DNA of 29,717 nt from CAMCYM01 sp964405405 (GCA_964405405.1 CAYONT010000027.1:1-29717); one strand, 5' to 3'. Shown: positions 1 through 8,308, counted from the stretch's first letter. The notes: generated from the letters alone by a model not told the origin. A program made the numbers and translations.

Positions 1-558
1 TTGGGGTTGATGGTGATCGGGGGATGGGGTTGGGGTGGCGGATTCCGTTCGGTGGCGGTGGTGGAAGCGGAGGTGCCGGGAGATTGGGTTTTGGGTCTGG
101 ATGAGGTGGGGCCTTACGAGGCCATGCGGGAACCTTATCTGCGGGCAGGTTCGCTGATGGACAGCTTGCAAGTTGCGACGGAGGACGGGGTGGCCTGGTA
201 CTTCGATGACCCGACGAAGACAGCGCCGGAGGATTGCCGTGGATTTTATGGACGGGTGTTGCAACCGGGGGCTGAAGCGGGATGGGAGTCGGGTCAACCG
301 GGTCCCGAAGGGTTGCGGGCGATGCAGCTTCCGGCAGGAAAGGCCTTGGTGGTGGACTGGGAATTGCGTGGCTACTTGGGCTACATCGTGGGGCCCATTC
401 GGTTGTATCCCATGCTCACGGAGGCCATGGCTGCAAGGGGCGAAGTGCCTTTGGCAGTATACGAGCGGTATGCTACAGATGGCCGCTCGGTGCGTTATGT
501 GATGGTGTATGGGGCGACTTCACAAGGAGAATCCAATGTCACTTCAGCGGCTCAGTGA
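1..558 (+). CDS. GyrI-like / TEX264-like ligand-binding-domain protein (5' end cut by window)
   Basis: 185 codons are visible; the reading frame is open to the window edge, so the true start probably lies upstream. The first residues are hydrophobic and glycine-rich, which would fit the end of a membrane anchor. The body resembles the GyrI-like (SOUL/TEX264) fold: a VGPY segment near residue 36, a WYFDDPTKTAPEDCRG segment at about 66-81 that matches the 'YDDP..vP.d.cR' signature of TEX264-type proteins, an LPAGKALVVDW strand near 111, then a segment with R..YP and Y.RY that matches the family's C-terminal part. The bacterial family is poorly characterised; GyrI-like domains bind small hydrophobic ligands in BmrR/Rob-type regulators, but no DNA-binding domain is visible here. 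The last 23 bp overlap feoA, so the two genes are probably co-transcribed and translationally coupled. The fold assignment is from motif memory, not from a search. Confidence 0.6.
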   Translation: MGLMVIGGWGWGGGFRSVAVVEAEVPGDWVLGLDEVGPYEAMREPYLRAGSLMDSLQVATEDGVAWYFDDPTKTAPEDCRGFYGRVLQPGAEAGWESGQPGPEGLRAMQLPAGKALVVDWELRGYLGYIVGPIRLYPMLTEAMAARGEVPLAVYERYATDGRSVRYVMVYGATSQGESNVTSAAQ

Positions 559-799
559 ATTGCAACCGGGTGAGCGTGGGGTCATCCACCACCTCGATCG
601 GCCCGAGATGGTGCAGGCCCTGATTGAGATGGGGTGCTGCATCGGCGAAACCGTCGAGATTGCCCATGTGGCGCCTTGGAACGGGCCCATCGCGTTGTGG
701 GGTGGGGGTCGGAAATTGGCCTTGCGCAAAGAAGCCGCAGCGGAAGTGTGGGTGATGCGGATTTCAGCTGAAGACTTGGAAAACGACCCAGGCAAATAG
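536..799 (+). CDS. feoA: FeoA, ferrous iron transport accessory protein
   Basis: An 87-aa protein of SH3-like FeoA type. It has the LQPGERGVIHHL opening strand, the alpha segment ending in LIEMGC, the GETVEIAHVAPWNGPIAL strand and a final RKLALRKEAA strand, all in family order and at normal length. The ATG at 536 is chosen over an upstream in-frame ATG at 509 because homology begins there and an AAGGAGA ribosome binding site lies at 524-530. FeoA is a cytoplasmic partner that acts on FeoB. The gene overlaps the 3' end of the TEX264-like gene. Unusually, it does not precede feoB on the same strand: it runs head-on into it, and the two coding regions share 36 bp at their 3' ends. Confidence 0.9.
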   Translation: MSLQRLSELQPGERGVIHHLDRPEMVQALIEMGCCIGETVEIAHVAPWNGPIALWGGGRKLALRKEAAAEVWVMRISAEDLENDPGK

Positions 800-2944
800 G
801 TAGGCCAGGGTGGTAAAGGCGAGGGCTTGTCCGAGCGCCCAGGTCCAGCTTTTGAGTTCCCGCTGCACGACGGCCACCGTGCTCATGCACTGCATGGCGA
901 ACATGTAGAACACCAACAGGGACAAGGCGGTGGCGGGTTGGAGGAGTGGTTTGCCTGTGTGGGGGTTGCGTTCGGTGGTCATCCGTTCTTGCAAGGCCTG
1001 GATGTTGCCGGTTTCGGAACCGGCGGTGGGGTAGAGGGTCGACAGGGTGCCGACGAAGACTTCCCTAGCGGCGAACGAGGTCAGCAGGGCAATGCCCAAA
1101 GTCCCGTCGTATCCCAAAGGACGTACCCAGGGTTCGATGGCCCGGCTGATGTGGCCGATGTACGAAGCTTGGAGCAGGTCCGCGTCTCGCTGGGCCTGTT
1201 GTTCGACCGTGGAGGCTTGGGCGTGACGGCTTCGCACAGAATCCATGTCTTCGGATGGCCCGAAGCGGGCCAAGGCCCACAGCACCATGGAAACCACGAG
1301 GATGACTTGGCCTGCGGACGATACAAAGGACCATCCCCGGACGCCCATTTCCACCAGGATGTCTTTCGGGCGGGGCCAGCGGTAAGCCGGCCATTCCACG
1401 GTGTAGCCGCCTTCGGTTCGGCGGGGGAGGCCCCGGTGAAGCAACCAGGCCATGCCGAGAGCAGCCAGGGTGCTCGCGACATACAACCCGAAAAGGAAGA
1501 GCCCGGGCAGGTTGAACAGTCCGCCGACCGTGGTGTCAGGAACAAGGAAACCAATCAGGAAGGCATAAACAGGCAATCGGGCACTGCAGGTCATCAACGG
1601 CGTGACGAGGATGGTGAGGAGCCGTTCGCGTTTCCCGGGGATGGACCGGGCGGCCATGACGGCCGGGATGGCGCAGGCCATGCCGCCTACCAACGGCACA
1701 ATGGAACGCCCGTTGAGCCCCAAGCGCTGCAAGAACCGGTCTCCGAGGAAGCCCACCCGCGCCATGTAGCCCGTGGCATCCAGGGCAGCCGTGAGCCCGA
1801 AGAGGATCATGATTTGGGGTACAAACACCACGATGCCCGCGATGCCGGAGAGTACTCCGTCGAGCAAAAGGCTGGTCCACCAGGTTTCGGGAAGGTGGGA
1901 TTGCGCAGAGGCGATGCCCGCGCTGAAGGTCGCATCCACCCAGTCCATGGGGTAAGCAGCCCAAGCGTAGACGGCTTGGAAGATGCAGAAGAAGACCGCT
2001 GCGAGGATGATTTGGCCTGCGATGGGGTGGGTCAGGACGGTGTCCAATCGGGTGGTCCATAGGGCGCGTCGCTTGCCGATGTCGGCTCGGATGGGTTCTC
2101 CCTCAGGGACCGGCGGGAGCGCAGCGGCTGCGATGGCGCGGATGCGTGCCATGCGCTCGCCGGCTTCTTCCAGTTGGACCTGTGCGGTCCAGGCTTCCAA
2201 GGTGCGTCCTGCGTCGGCGGCCAACTGTACCCGCGCCGCGTTCACCTGCTCGACCCACGGAGCGGTGCCGCCCAGCTTGGCGGTGCCACGGCGCAGCACG
2301 AAGGTCCCCTGCGCTTCGTTCCAGGGCGGGCAGACGGCGCGCAGGGCTTTCCAGGCTTGTGCCAAGGGGGAAATAGGAGATGTGCGAGGGGTGGGGGAGG
2401 CAAGGTCTGGGGGTGTTGCCCGGGCGTTGGGCACGCACGCGGTGCGCCCACCCGACTCAGCCGTTTGGAGCAACTGGGACAGGGGGGTTTTGACGAAATT
2501 GGCCCGCAAAACCGGCACCCCGAGCTGTGCCGAAAGTTGCGCCACATCGATGCCCAGCGCTTCGGTATCCTCCACCGTATCGTTGATCCAAACGAACGAT
2601 GGAAGGCCCCACTCCAGCACCTGCAGCACCAAGAACAACCCGCTGCGCACTTGGCTGCTGTCCAGCACCAGCGCCACCACATCCGGCCGGTGTCGGTGAT
2701 TTGGATCCAGCAGCGCCTGCTGCGTCACCTGCTCATCCGGCGCTTCGGCGTAGAGGCTGTAGGTGCCCGGTAAGTCAACCAGCTCCCAGCCTAGCATCCC
2801 CCGCAGGCGTGCCGCTGTCGCTCCGACTGTCACCCCGGGCAGGTTCCCCACCTTGCCCCGGGATCCCGTCATTCGGTTGAACAGCGTTGTTTTGCCGCAG
2901 TTGGGGTTGCCCACCAGGGCGATCCTCAGCGCTTCATCAGCCAT
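764..2944 (-). CDS. feoB: FeoB, ferrous iron transporter with N-terminal G domain
   Basis: A 726-aa inner-membrane Fe(II) transporter. The N-terminal G domain shows G1 GNPNCGKT at 12-19, G2 around PGVTVG at 36-41 and G3 DLPG at 57-60. The expected G4 NxxD reads N-D-T-V at 121-124, so the guanine-contacting aspartate is displaced. A cytoplasmic spacer, rich in Pro/Ala in its first part, follows (about 165-300). The membrane part then carries both Gate-type segments, including GGMACAIPAVMAAR and the MTCSARLPVY motif. The start at 2944 (MADEALRIALVGN) is preferred because the in-frame upstream extension has no homology. It overlaps the end of the EnvC-like gene by 19 bp, so feoB appears to be the last gene of a long envelope operon. 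Its 3' end overlaps feoA on the opposite strand. Confidence 0.93.
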   Translation of the reverse strand: MADEALRIALVGNPNCGKTTLFNRMTGSRGKVGNLPGVTVGATAARLRGMLGWELVDLPGTYSLYAEAPDEQVTQQALLDPNHRHRPDVVALVLDSSQVRSGLFLVLQVLEWGLPSFVWINDTVEDTEALGIDVAQLSAQLGVPVLRANFVKTPLSQLLQTAESGGRTACVPNARATPPDLASPTPRTSPISPLAQAWKALRAVCPPWNEAQGTFVLRRGTAKLGGTAPWVEQVNAARVQLAADAGRTLEAWTAQVQLEEAGERMARIRAIAAAALPPVPEGEPIRADIGKRRALWTTRLDTVLTHPIAGQIILAAVFFCIFQAVYAWAAYPMDWVDATFSAGIASAQSHLPETWWTSLLLDGVLSGIAGIVVFVPQIMILFGLTAALDATGYMARVGFLGDRFLQRLGLNGRSIVPLVGGMACAIPAVMAARSIPGKRERLLTILVTPLMTCSARLPVYAFLIGFLVPDTTVGGLFNLPGLFLFGLYVASTLAALGMAWLLHRGLPRRTEGGYTVEWPAYRWPRPKDILVEMGVRGWSFVSSAGQVILVVSMVLWALARFGPSEDMDSVRSRHAQASTVEQQAQRDADLLQASYIGHISRAIEPWVRPLGYDGTLGIALLTSFAAREVFVGTLSTLYPTAGSETGNIQALQERMTTERNPHTGKPLLQPATALSLLVFYMFAMQCMSTVAVVQRELKSWTWALGQALAFTTLAYLFAWVVFQVFS

Positions 2945-4137
2945 TGCTGTGGATTCTGTGGGGTTTTGTTTGCGCCATCGATGAGCCAAACCTCAAAGTG
3001 GACCTGCCCGCTGCCCTCCACCGAACGGGCCTTTCCCAAGGGCGTTCCCGCCTGCACCGTGGCTCCTTTGGTCACCGAAACCGATTCCAGATTGCTGTAC
3101 ACCGTTCTGTACGCGCCGTGCGAGACGATGACCGTTGAACCTGCCCCAGGCAGGTTGAAGATGCTGCTGACCGTCCCCTTGAACACGGCCGTCACCGCTG
3201 CACCGGCGTCTGTGGTCAGGTCGATGCCATTGTTGTCCAGGACGATGCCTTGCAACGTCGGGTGGTTTTGACGGCCAAACTTCCCAGTCACCACCCCGCG
3301 GGTCACTGGCCAAGGGAGTTGGGCCTTGTTCTTCCCAAACTGTTCGGACACCACCTTTCCGGCAGGCGTCAGTGCGAGCTCACCCGTGCTCGTGGCTCGT
3401 TCGGCCGCCAGCTCCTTCTCGATCATCCGGCTGATTTCTGTATTGAGCCGGTTTCGTTCCTTCTCCGCCTTCTTTTGCTCCTCCCGCAACCGACTTTCCT
3501 CCCGCTTGAGTTTGTCCACCAGGGCCGCTCGACCCGAACGGTCTGCTGCCAGGCGGTCGCGTTCGGCATTCATCTCCTGCAACACCACCCCGGCGCGTTC
3601 GCGCGCTTCGGTCAGGGCGTTGCGTTCGACCGTGAGCTGTTGCTGGTTGCGCGTGATGGCATCGACCTGCTCCTTGCGCAGCGACGCGTAAGACTGAAGC
3701 AGTTGAAACCGGAGCGCCGCTTGGCTGAAGTCCTCGGCAGAGAACAGATAGAGCAAGGGGTTTTGGGCCAAATGCATCCGATACGCCTGCACGATCATCC
3801 GGGCGTACTCGTCTTTTAGGGCAGCGATGTGACCCTCGAGGGTTCGGATTTCGCTATCGGTCCCGGCCATTTCACGCTCGAGTGCAGCAATTTCCTGTTT
3901 GTGGTGCCGGATGAGCTGCTCGCGGAGGGCGATCCGTTGGTCCACAAGTTGCAACTCGGATACGGCATTGCTGCGGTTCTTCTTCGCAGTGTTCAGTAGC
4001 CTCTCGGTGGTGGCGAGCTGGGCTGTGATGGCGTCGCGCTGGCGCTGGAGTTCGGCTTTCCCCTGCGCCCACCCGCGGACAGGCCCGCAAATCAGGCATG
4101 CAACCAGCAGGATGACGCGGAGCATGGGGACTGCCAT
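2926..4137 (-). CDS. EnvC-like murein hydrolase activator (coiled coil + degenerate LytM/M23)
   Basis: A 403-aa secreted or periplasmic protein. A signal peptide (LRVILLVACLICG, cleavage near GWAQ) leads into a long charged coiled coil rich in Glu, Arg and Gln (about 25-250), then a C-terminal LytM/M23 domain starting near RGVVTGKFG. The zinc-binding signature is broken: the place of H-x-G-x-D reads N-N-G-I-D, and the HxH pair has lost one partner (YSNL where active enzymes have Y.HL), while HFEVW is kept. This is the pattern of EnvC-type proteins, which activate N-acetylmuramyl-L-alanine amidases during cell separation instead of cutting themselves. The start may be at 4137 or at the ATG at 4125. 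It begins 4 bp after the DUF4292 stop and overlaps feoB by 19 bp. Confidence 0.85.
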   Translation of the reverse strand: MAVPMLRVILLVACLICGPVRGWAQGKAELQRQRDAITAQLATTERLLNTAKKNRSNAVSELQLVDQRIALREQLIRHHKQEIAALEREMAGTDSEIRTLEGHIAALKDEYARMIVQAYRMHLAQNPLLYLFSAEDFSQAALRFQLLQSYASLRKEQVDAITRNQQQLTVERNALTEARERAGVVLQEMNAERDRLAADRSGRAALVDKLKREESRLREEQKKAEKERNRLNTEISRMIEKELAAERATSTGELALTPAGKVVSEQFGKNKAQLPWPVTRGVVTGKFGRQNHPTLQGIVLDNNGIDLTTDAGAAVTAVFKGTVSSIFNLPGAGSTVIVSHGAYRTVYSNLESVSVTKGATVQAGTPLGKARSVEGSGQVHFEVWLIDGANKTPQNPQQWLMKR

Positions 4138-4141
4138 GGGT

Positions 4142-5110
4142 TCAGATCGTTTTGCGGGGCGTGCCATCGGGGATTTCGAAGGGAAGTTCGGCCGGATTGT
4201 CGACCCGGACACGCTGGATGTCCAGTTCCAGACCCAGGGTGGTTTGAGGGGAACGAAACTCGATTTCCATTTCCATGGGCATCCTTCCGCCACCCGGGTC
4301 GCTGAAGGCCCGACGTCGGATGTGGATGAACCGCTGCTCGTACAGGTCGTCGAATACGTCCTGCTCGGGGTCGAAGGTGAGCCCGTTGAACCAGTGCCGT
4401 TGGATGAGCAGGTCGTCCCCGTCGCTGTGGTTGCGAACCCGTTCGTACCGCCGGTCGGGGACCTGGATGCGGACGGTGTCAGAAGGTCCGAGCTCGCGGT
4501 CGTCGACCCCGACGAGCCGCCGCACCGGCCGCTTGTACCGGGAGACGAGGAGGTATTGGCGGCCATCGATGCGGGAGAGGAATCGGTCCTTGTCCTCGTC
4601 GATGCCCAGCGGCCGTCCAGTGAGGAGGTCCTGCAGGTCCCCGAAGCCCAGGTCCACCCCCGTCCAGCGCTGCAGCCCGGCCAGGGGCTCGGCTGCGTAG
4701 AAGGGATTGCCGGGAATTTTGCTCACCAGGAACACCGAGTCAGGCCGAATCAGCAGCCGCGCCACCTCGATTCCGAGGGCCGGACTGATGCTCGCCCAAA
4801 CCGCACTGTCGCGGGCAATCCGCACCGTCGCCTTGAAAGACTGGCGCAGGGCGTCGGGGAGGGAGTCGGAGGGCATTTGGAGCCCGGTTTGGCCTGAAAG
4901 CGTGACATCCACCTTCATGCTGACCCAGTCCCACCGAAGTGCAGCGTCCTCGTACGCCTCGAGCACGGCGACACTGCCCATGGCCCGGAGGGGCTTGCCC
5001 TTCGCGAGCCGCCGTTCGTTGGAGCAGCCGGTCGCGGCGACCAGCAGCAGCAGCGCGAGGGGCCACAGGGTTCCCAGGCGGTCTGGGTGAAGGCGGTGCC
5101 GGAGATTCAT
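4142..5110 (-). CDS. DUF4292 family outer-membrane lipoprotein
   Basis: A 322-aa lipoprotein. The start at 5110 (MNLRHRLHP) is fixed by an ATGA overlap with the upstream TPR gene. A hydrophobic stretch (LWPLALLLLVAATG) ends at a lipobox cysteine followed by SNE. The rest looks like the DUF4292 family of Bacteroidota, a LolA/LppX-like half-barrel expected to handle lipid or sit in the periplasm; the precise role is unknown. Typical features are the repeated amphipathic strands (KVDVTLSGQTGLQ, VWASISPALGIEVARLLI, YLLVSRYKR) and the C-terminal MPMEMEIEFRSP segment with a late NPAELPFEIP. The order TPR, DUF4292, M23 family is common in this phylum, which supports the call. I infer a lipid- or LPS-handling role only from fold and neighbours. 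Confidence 0.8.
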   Translation of the reverse strand: MNLRHRLHPDRLGTLWPLALLLLVAATGCSNERRLAKGKPLRAMGSVAVLEAYEDAALRWDWVSMKVDVTLSGQTGLQMPSDSLPDALRQSFKATVRIARDSAVWASISPALGIEVARLLIRPDSVFLVSKIPGNPFYAAEPLAGLQRWTGVDLGFGDLQDLLTGRPLGIDEDKDRFLSRIDGRQYLLVSRYKRPVRRLVGVDDRELGPSDTVRIQVPDRRYERVRNHSDGDDLLIQRHWFNGLTFDPEQDVFDDLYEQRFIHIRRRAFSDPGGGRMPMEMEIEFRSPQTTLGLELDIQRVRVDNPAELPFEIPDGTPRKTI

Positions 5111-6819
5111 GGCGTTTTTCCGGGTTTGGAGGCCAAACGAACCGCATCCCCGCCTGCTTTCCGAGCGGCTTCCCACGCCTCACGCGCTTCGGCTGGTCGA
5201 CCGAGTCCCCAGAGGATGTCGCCCCGGTGTTCGAGGAACAGGGGGTCGCTCGGGAATTCTGCCAAGGCCCGGTCGATCCAGCCCAGGGCCTCCGCGCCCT
5301 CGCCGCGGCGGTGCAACACCCAGGCGTAGGTGTCCCAATAGTTTGCGGGGGGGTCGGGTGCGGCCCACAGTTCCAGGGCGCGCTGGATGCAGGCCAGCGC
5401 CCGGTCAAGTTGTTCCTCCCGCTGGGCGAGGAAGTAGGCCTGGTTGTTGTACCACGCGCTGGTCAGGGGATCGCCGGCGATGGCGGCCTCGAGGGCCGCG
5501 AAGGAGCCAGGGCCGTCACCGAGTTCGTGGAGGATGGCGCCCAGTTCTCCGGACCACCGGGCCTGTTGAACCGGTTGGTCCCAGGCGAGTTCGATGGCTT
5601 GGCGCAAAGCGGAGGCGGCCTCAGAATGCTGTCGGAGCTGGGCCTGGGCCGTGGCCAGCTGGTGGTGGATTTCGGGGTCCAGCGGGAACCGGGCCACCGC
5701 CGCGAGCCCGTGTTGGCGGGCATCTTCCCAGAGGCCGAGTTGCCGCTCTGATTCTAGCAGTCCCAACCAAACGGCCCGGTTGTGTGCCTCGGTTTGCAAC
5801 CGTTCGAGCCAAAGTGTCCGAGCGGATTCCCAGTCTCCCTGCCGGGACAAGCCCTCCAAACGCAGCGCCTCCACTTGTGGCTCACCGGGATGGGTCGCGA
5901 AGAGCCGGTTGAACAAATCTGCCTTCTGAGCGGGCGTGACGTCTGGCATCAGTTGTTCCAACCCGGTGAGCAGGGTGCATTTGAACTCCGGGTTGATCTC
6001 CGGAGCGGACATCAGGAGCTGGAGTTGGGCAAAGCCCTGGCTCATTTCCCCACGCCCAAACGCCTTCATGCTGCGGTAGTAATGCAATTGTGGGTCCGTT
6101 GGGTGGCGTCGCTCCATTTGGAGGAGGTATGCATCGCTCCGGGAGCCCCCGTTCCGAAACAGCCAATCCATCCACATCCATTCCAATTCGGGTTCGTTGG
6201 GGAACTTGCCCAATGTGACTTGCAGGGCCCTTTCGTAGATCCTTGCGTCGCTACTGGACGCCAGCAATTCCAGGCGGGTGAGGGCGATTTCCAGGTCCGG
6301 ACCGGCCCGCTGTTCGTAGCGATCGCAACAGGCAATCGCTTCCGGCCACCAGTTCTTTTGGGCGAAGGCATCGATCCAACCAAAGGCCGTTTCCAGGTCC
6401 CCGCGTCGGGCCTCGATGCAGTACAGCGCTTCGTCCCGTGCCGCTTCCCGCTTGCCCAGTGCCAGCAGGGATTCTCCTCGCCGGTGGTGGTACCAGTAAA
6501 CGTCCCCCTCCAGAGCCAGGGCGCGGTCGAAGTGATCCACCGCCGCAGCGTGGCGGCCTCTTTGGGCGTCGATTTGGCCTAGCATAAAGGGAACCGATGG
6601 CTCCTCCGGTTGCATCTCCGCGCATTGCAAAAAACCCGTGTAGGCAGGGTCCCAATCGTTCTTAGCCCACGCGTTCTGGGCATCGAACCAGGCGCGCTGG
6701 AAGGCCTCCTCGTAGGGGGGCTCGGAGGCCAAATCCCCCCCAGGGCGGCATCCCGGACCGGCGATGCTCAGGAGCACGCCGGCCAGCAAGACCAGGTTCA
6801 GTGCCGTGCTTTTTCTCAT
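5107..6819 (-). CDS. TPR-repeat lipoprotein
   Basis: A 570-aa protein. The start at 6819 (MRKSTALNLVLLAG) overlaps the upstream nucleotidyltransferase stop by ATGA. An N-terminal hydrophobic segment ends in a cysteine (about residue 23, GPGC), a loose lipobox. Tetratricopeptide repeats fill the rest: an N-terminal block around the AAVDHFDRALALEGD segment, a central block of degenerate helices, and a clear C-terminal block (ALACIQRALELW, YAWVLHRRGEGAEALGWIDR, GLGRPAEAREAWEAARKAGG). TPRs mediate protein-protein contacts; the partner is unknown, but the neighbouring envelope genes suggest a periplasmic or outer-membrane scaffold. It is the longest of the convoy's three envelope proteins. Confidence 0.82.
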   Translation of the reverse strand: MRKSTALNLVLLAGVLLSIAGPGCRPGGDLASEPPYEEAFQRAWFDAQNAWAKNDWDPAYTGFLQCAEMQPEEPSVPFMLGQIDAQRGRHAAAVDHFDRALALEGDVYWYHHRRGESLLALGKREAARDEALYCIEARRGDLETAFGWIDAFAQKNWWPEAIACCDRYEQRAGPDLEIALTRLELLASSSDARIYERALQVTLGKFPNEPELEWMWMDWLFRNGGSRSDAYLLQMERRHPTDPQLHYYRSMKAFGRGEMSQGFAQLQLLMSAPEINPEFKCTLLTGLEQLMPDVTPAQKADLFNRLFATHPGEPQVEALRLEGLSRQGDWESARTLWLERLQTEAHNRAVWLGLLESERQLGLWEDARQHGLAAVARFPLDPEIHHQLATAQAQLRQHSEAASALRQAIELAWDQPVQQARWSGELGAILHELGDGPGSFAALEAAIAGDPLTSAWYNNQAYFLAQREEQLDRALACIQRALELWAAPDPPANYWDTYAWVLHRRGEGAEALGWIDRALAEFPSDPLFLEHRGDILWGLGRPAEAREAWEAARKAGGDAVRLASKPGKTP

Positions 6820-7817
6820 CCGATTTCGCTGTAATCGCCCAGGCTCATGTCGCTCCAGGTTCCCCGTACCCGGGCGTGGTTGCCGATCATGGCGCCCGAA
6901 ATCACGGCACGTTCGATGTGGGCGTGCTCCTGTACCAAGGCATGTGTGATGCGGCTGTCGGTGACCCGGGTGCCGGTGCCCAAGGAAACGTGCGGGCCCA
7001 CCACGGACCGCTCGATTTGCACGCCGGGGGCGATGCAGCAAGGCGGAATGATGACGGAATCGATGCAGCGGGTCTCTGGATGGACGGTCCACTGCGCAGC
7101 GTGCCACTCCAGCACGCGCCTGTGGGAGTCCACGGTGGCGATTTTGTTGCCGAAGTCCAGCCACTCGGACACCGTTCCCGGCACAAAGCGCGCCCCGGCC
7201 CGGGTCAGGTCCCGCAGCGCGTCGGGAAGCTGGTATTCCCCGCCGTGGCGGACGTCTTCGTCGATGAGCCGCTGCAACGCACGCCCCAACCGCTCGCCTT
7301 CCCGAAACGCATAGATGCCGATCATGGCCCGGTTGCTGACCGGCTGGGCAGGTTTTTCCACGTAATCCACGATGGCACCTGCCGCATCGGTCACCACCAC
7401 CCCGAAGGCTTGGGGGTTTTCAACCTCTTGTACAAACAGGACGCCGTCCGCCTCGGCATCGATTTGGAAGTCAGCTCGGAACAGCGTGTCGGCAAAGGCG
7501 ACCACCACCGGCCCCTGCAAGAGGGGCTGGGCACAGAGAATGGCATGCGCGGTGCCGAGCGGCTGATCCTGGTAAAAGATGTGTCCCCGGGCGCCGAGAC
7601 GCTGCGCCACCCCCAGCAACCGTTCCTCCGTTTCGCGTCCAAAATCCCCGACCACAAAACCGATTTCTACCACCTGGCTGCCCGACATGGCCACGATGTC
7701 CTCGACCAGCCACTCCACGATGGGCTTGCCTGCAATCGGTACGAGGGGTTTGGGCAGGGTGAGGGTGTGGGGACGCAGTCGGCTGCCTCGACCGGCCATG
7801 GGGACGATGATGTTCAT
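6816..7817 (-). CDS. Sugar-1-phosphate nucleotidyltransferase (RmlA/GlmU-like)
   Basis: A 333-aa cytosolic enzyme that would couple a sugar-1-phosphate to an NTP to make a nucleotide sugar for surface polysaccharide. The N-terminal Rossmann-like domain starts with the signature MNIIVPMAGRGSRLRP and KPLVPIAGKPI (residues 1-34). It continues with LGTAHAI, a metal-binding FADTLF aspartate near 108, and VEKP near 155. The C-terminal quarter contains left-handed beta-helix hexapeptide repeats (VQIERSVVGPHVSLGTGTRV, ALVQEHAHIERAVISGAMIG). The exact sugar and nucleotide cannot be read from sequence. It lies 50 bp after dut and overlaps the TPR gene by 4 bp. A weak promoter-like box (TACATTCA) sits 20 nt before the start. 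Confidence 0.85.
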   Translation of the reverse strand: MNIIVPMAGRGSRLRPHTLTLPKPLVPIAGKPIVEWLVEDIVAMSGSQVVEIGFVVGDFGRETEERLLGVAQRLGARGHIFYQDQPLGTAHAILCAQPLLQGPVVVAFADTLFRADFQIDAEADGVLFVQEVENPQAFGVVVTDAAGAIVDYVEKPAQPVSNRAMIGIYAFREGERLGRALQRLIDEDVRHGGEYQLPDALRDLTRAGARFVPGTVSEWLDFGNKIATVDSHRRVLEWHAAQWTVHPETRCIDSVIIPPCCIAPGVQIERSVVGPHVSLGTGTRVTDSRITHALVQEHAHIERAVISGAMIGNHARVRGTWSDMSLGDYSEIG

Positions 7818-7837
7818 GGGTTTTTCCTGTTTGAAAA

Positions 7838-7845
7838 TGAATGTA
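7838..7845 (-). promoter_or_regulatory. Weak -7-like box before the nucleotidyltransferase gene
   Basis: Read on the minus strand the site is TACATTCA, ending 20 nt before the ATG at 7817. It departs from the Bacteroidota TAnnTTTG box at the last two positions. The spacing matches other sites in this window, which is the only reason to list it. It could allow internal initiation within the convoy in the 50-bp gap after dut. Confidence 0.2.
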
Positions 7846-7867
7846 GTAGCCGGTTCCGCGTCAAAAA

Positions 7868-8308
7868 TTATCCTGCGCCTGTGCTGCCAAAGCCACCGAT
7901 GCCGCGGAGGGTCTCGGGCAGGAACTCGGCCTCTTTCCAGGCCAAACGCTCATGCCGGGCCAGCACCAATTGTGCAATGCGGTCACCGTGTTCGATGCGA
8001 AAGGGTTCTTGCCCGAGGTTCACCAACAGGACCCCTATCTCGCCCCGGTAATCGGCGTCGATGGTACCCGGTGCATTCAGTACGGTCACGCCGTACCGCA
8101 GGGCCAGGCCGCTTCGGGGGCGGACCTGAAGTTCAAATCCTTCGGGCAAGGCCACGTACAAACCGCTGGGAACCAGTTTCCTTGCCCCTGGCTCGAGCAC
8201 CATGGGTGCCTCCAGGCAGGCCCGGATGTCCAGTCCAGCACTGCCGAGCGTGGCATACTCGGGCAGGGCCTGCCCGCTGCGGTTCCGAACTTGAACCACG
8301 GTGCTCAT
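7868..8308 (-). CDS. dut: dUTPase (dUTP diphosphatase)
   Basis: A 146-aa trimeric-type dUTPase that hydrolyses dUTP to dUMP and PPi, keeping uracil out of DNA and supplying dTMP synthesis. All five family motifs are present in order: SAGLDIRA (about 23), RPRSGLAL (63), GTIDADYRGEIGVLLVN (81), GDRIAQLVL (108) and the flexible C-terminal RGIGGFGSTG (135). The length is typical. It begins in an ATGA overlap with the enoyl-CoA hydratase stop, which fixes the start. In Flavobacteria dut is often the neighbour of the nucleotidyltransferase/TPR/DUF4292 set, as here. Confidence 0.96.
   Translation of the reverse strand: MSTVVQVRNRSGQALPEYATLGSAGLDIRACLEAPMVLEPGARKLVPSGLYVALPEGFELQVRPRSGLALRYGVTVLNAPGTIDADYRGEIGVLLVNLGQEPFRIEHGDRIAQLVLARHERLAWKEAEFLPETLRGIGGFGSTGAG

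Noticed and set aside
827..2062. 411-codon open frame on the plus strand opposite feoB
   Set aside because: It is fully antisense to a clear FeoB, is rich in Gly, His, Asp and Glu without any motif, and reflects the high GC content.
3899..4897. 332-codon plus-strand frame across the EnvC/DUF4292 junction
   Set aside because: It is antisense to two well-supported coupled genes and shows no family motif.
6801..8051. 416-codon plus-strand frame
   Set aside because: Antisense to the nucleotidyltransferase and dut genes; low-information composition.
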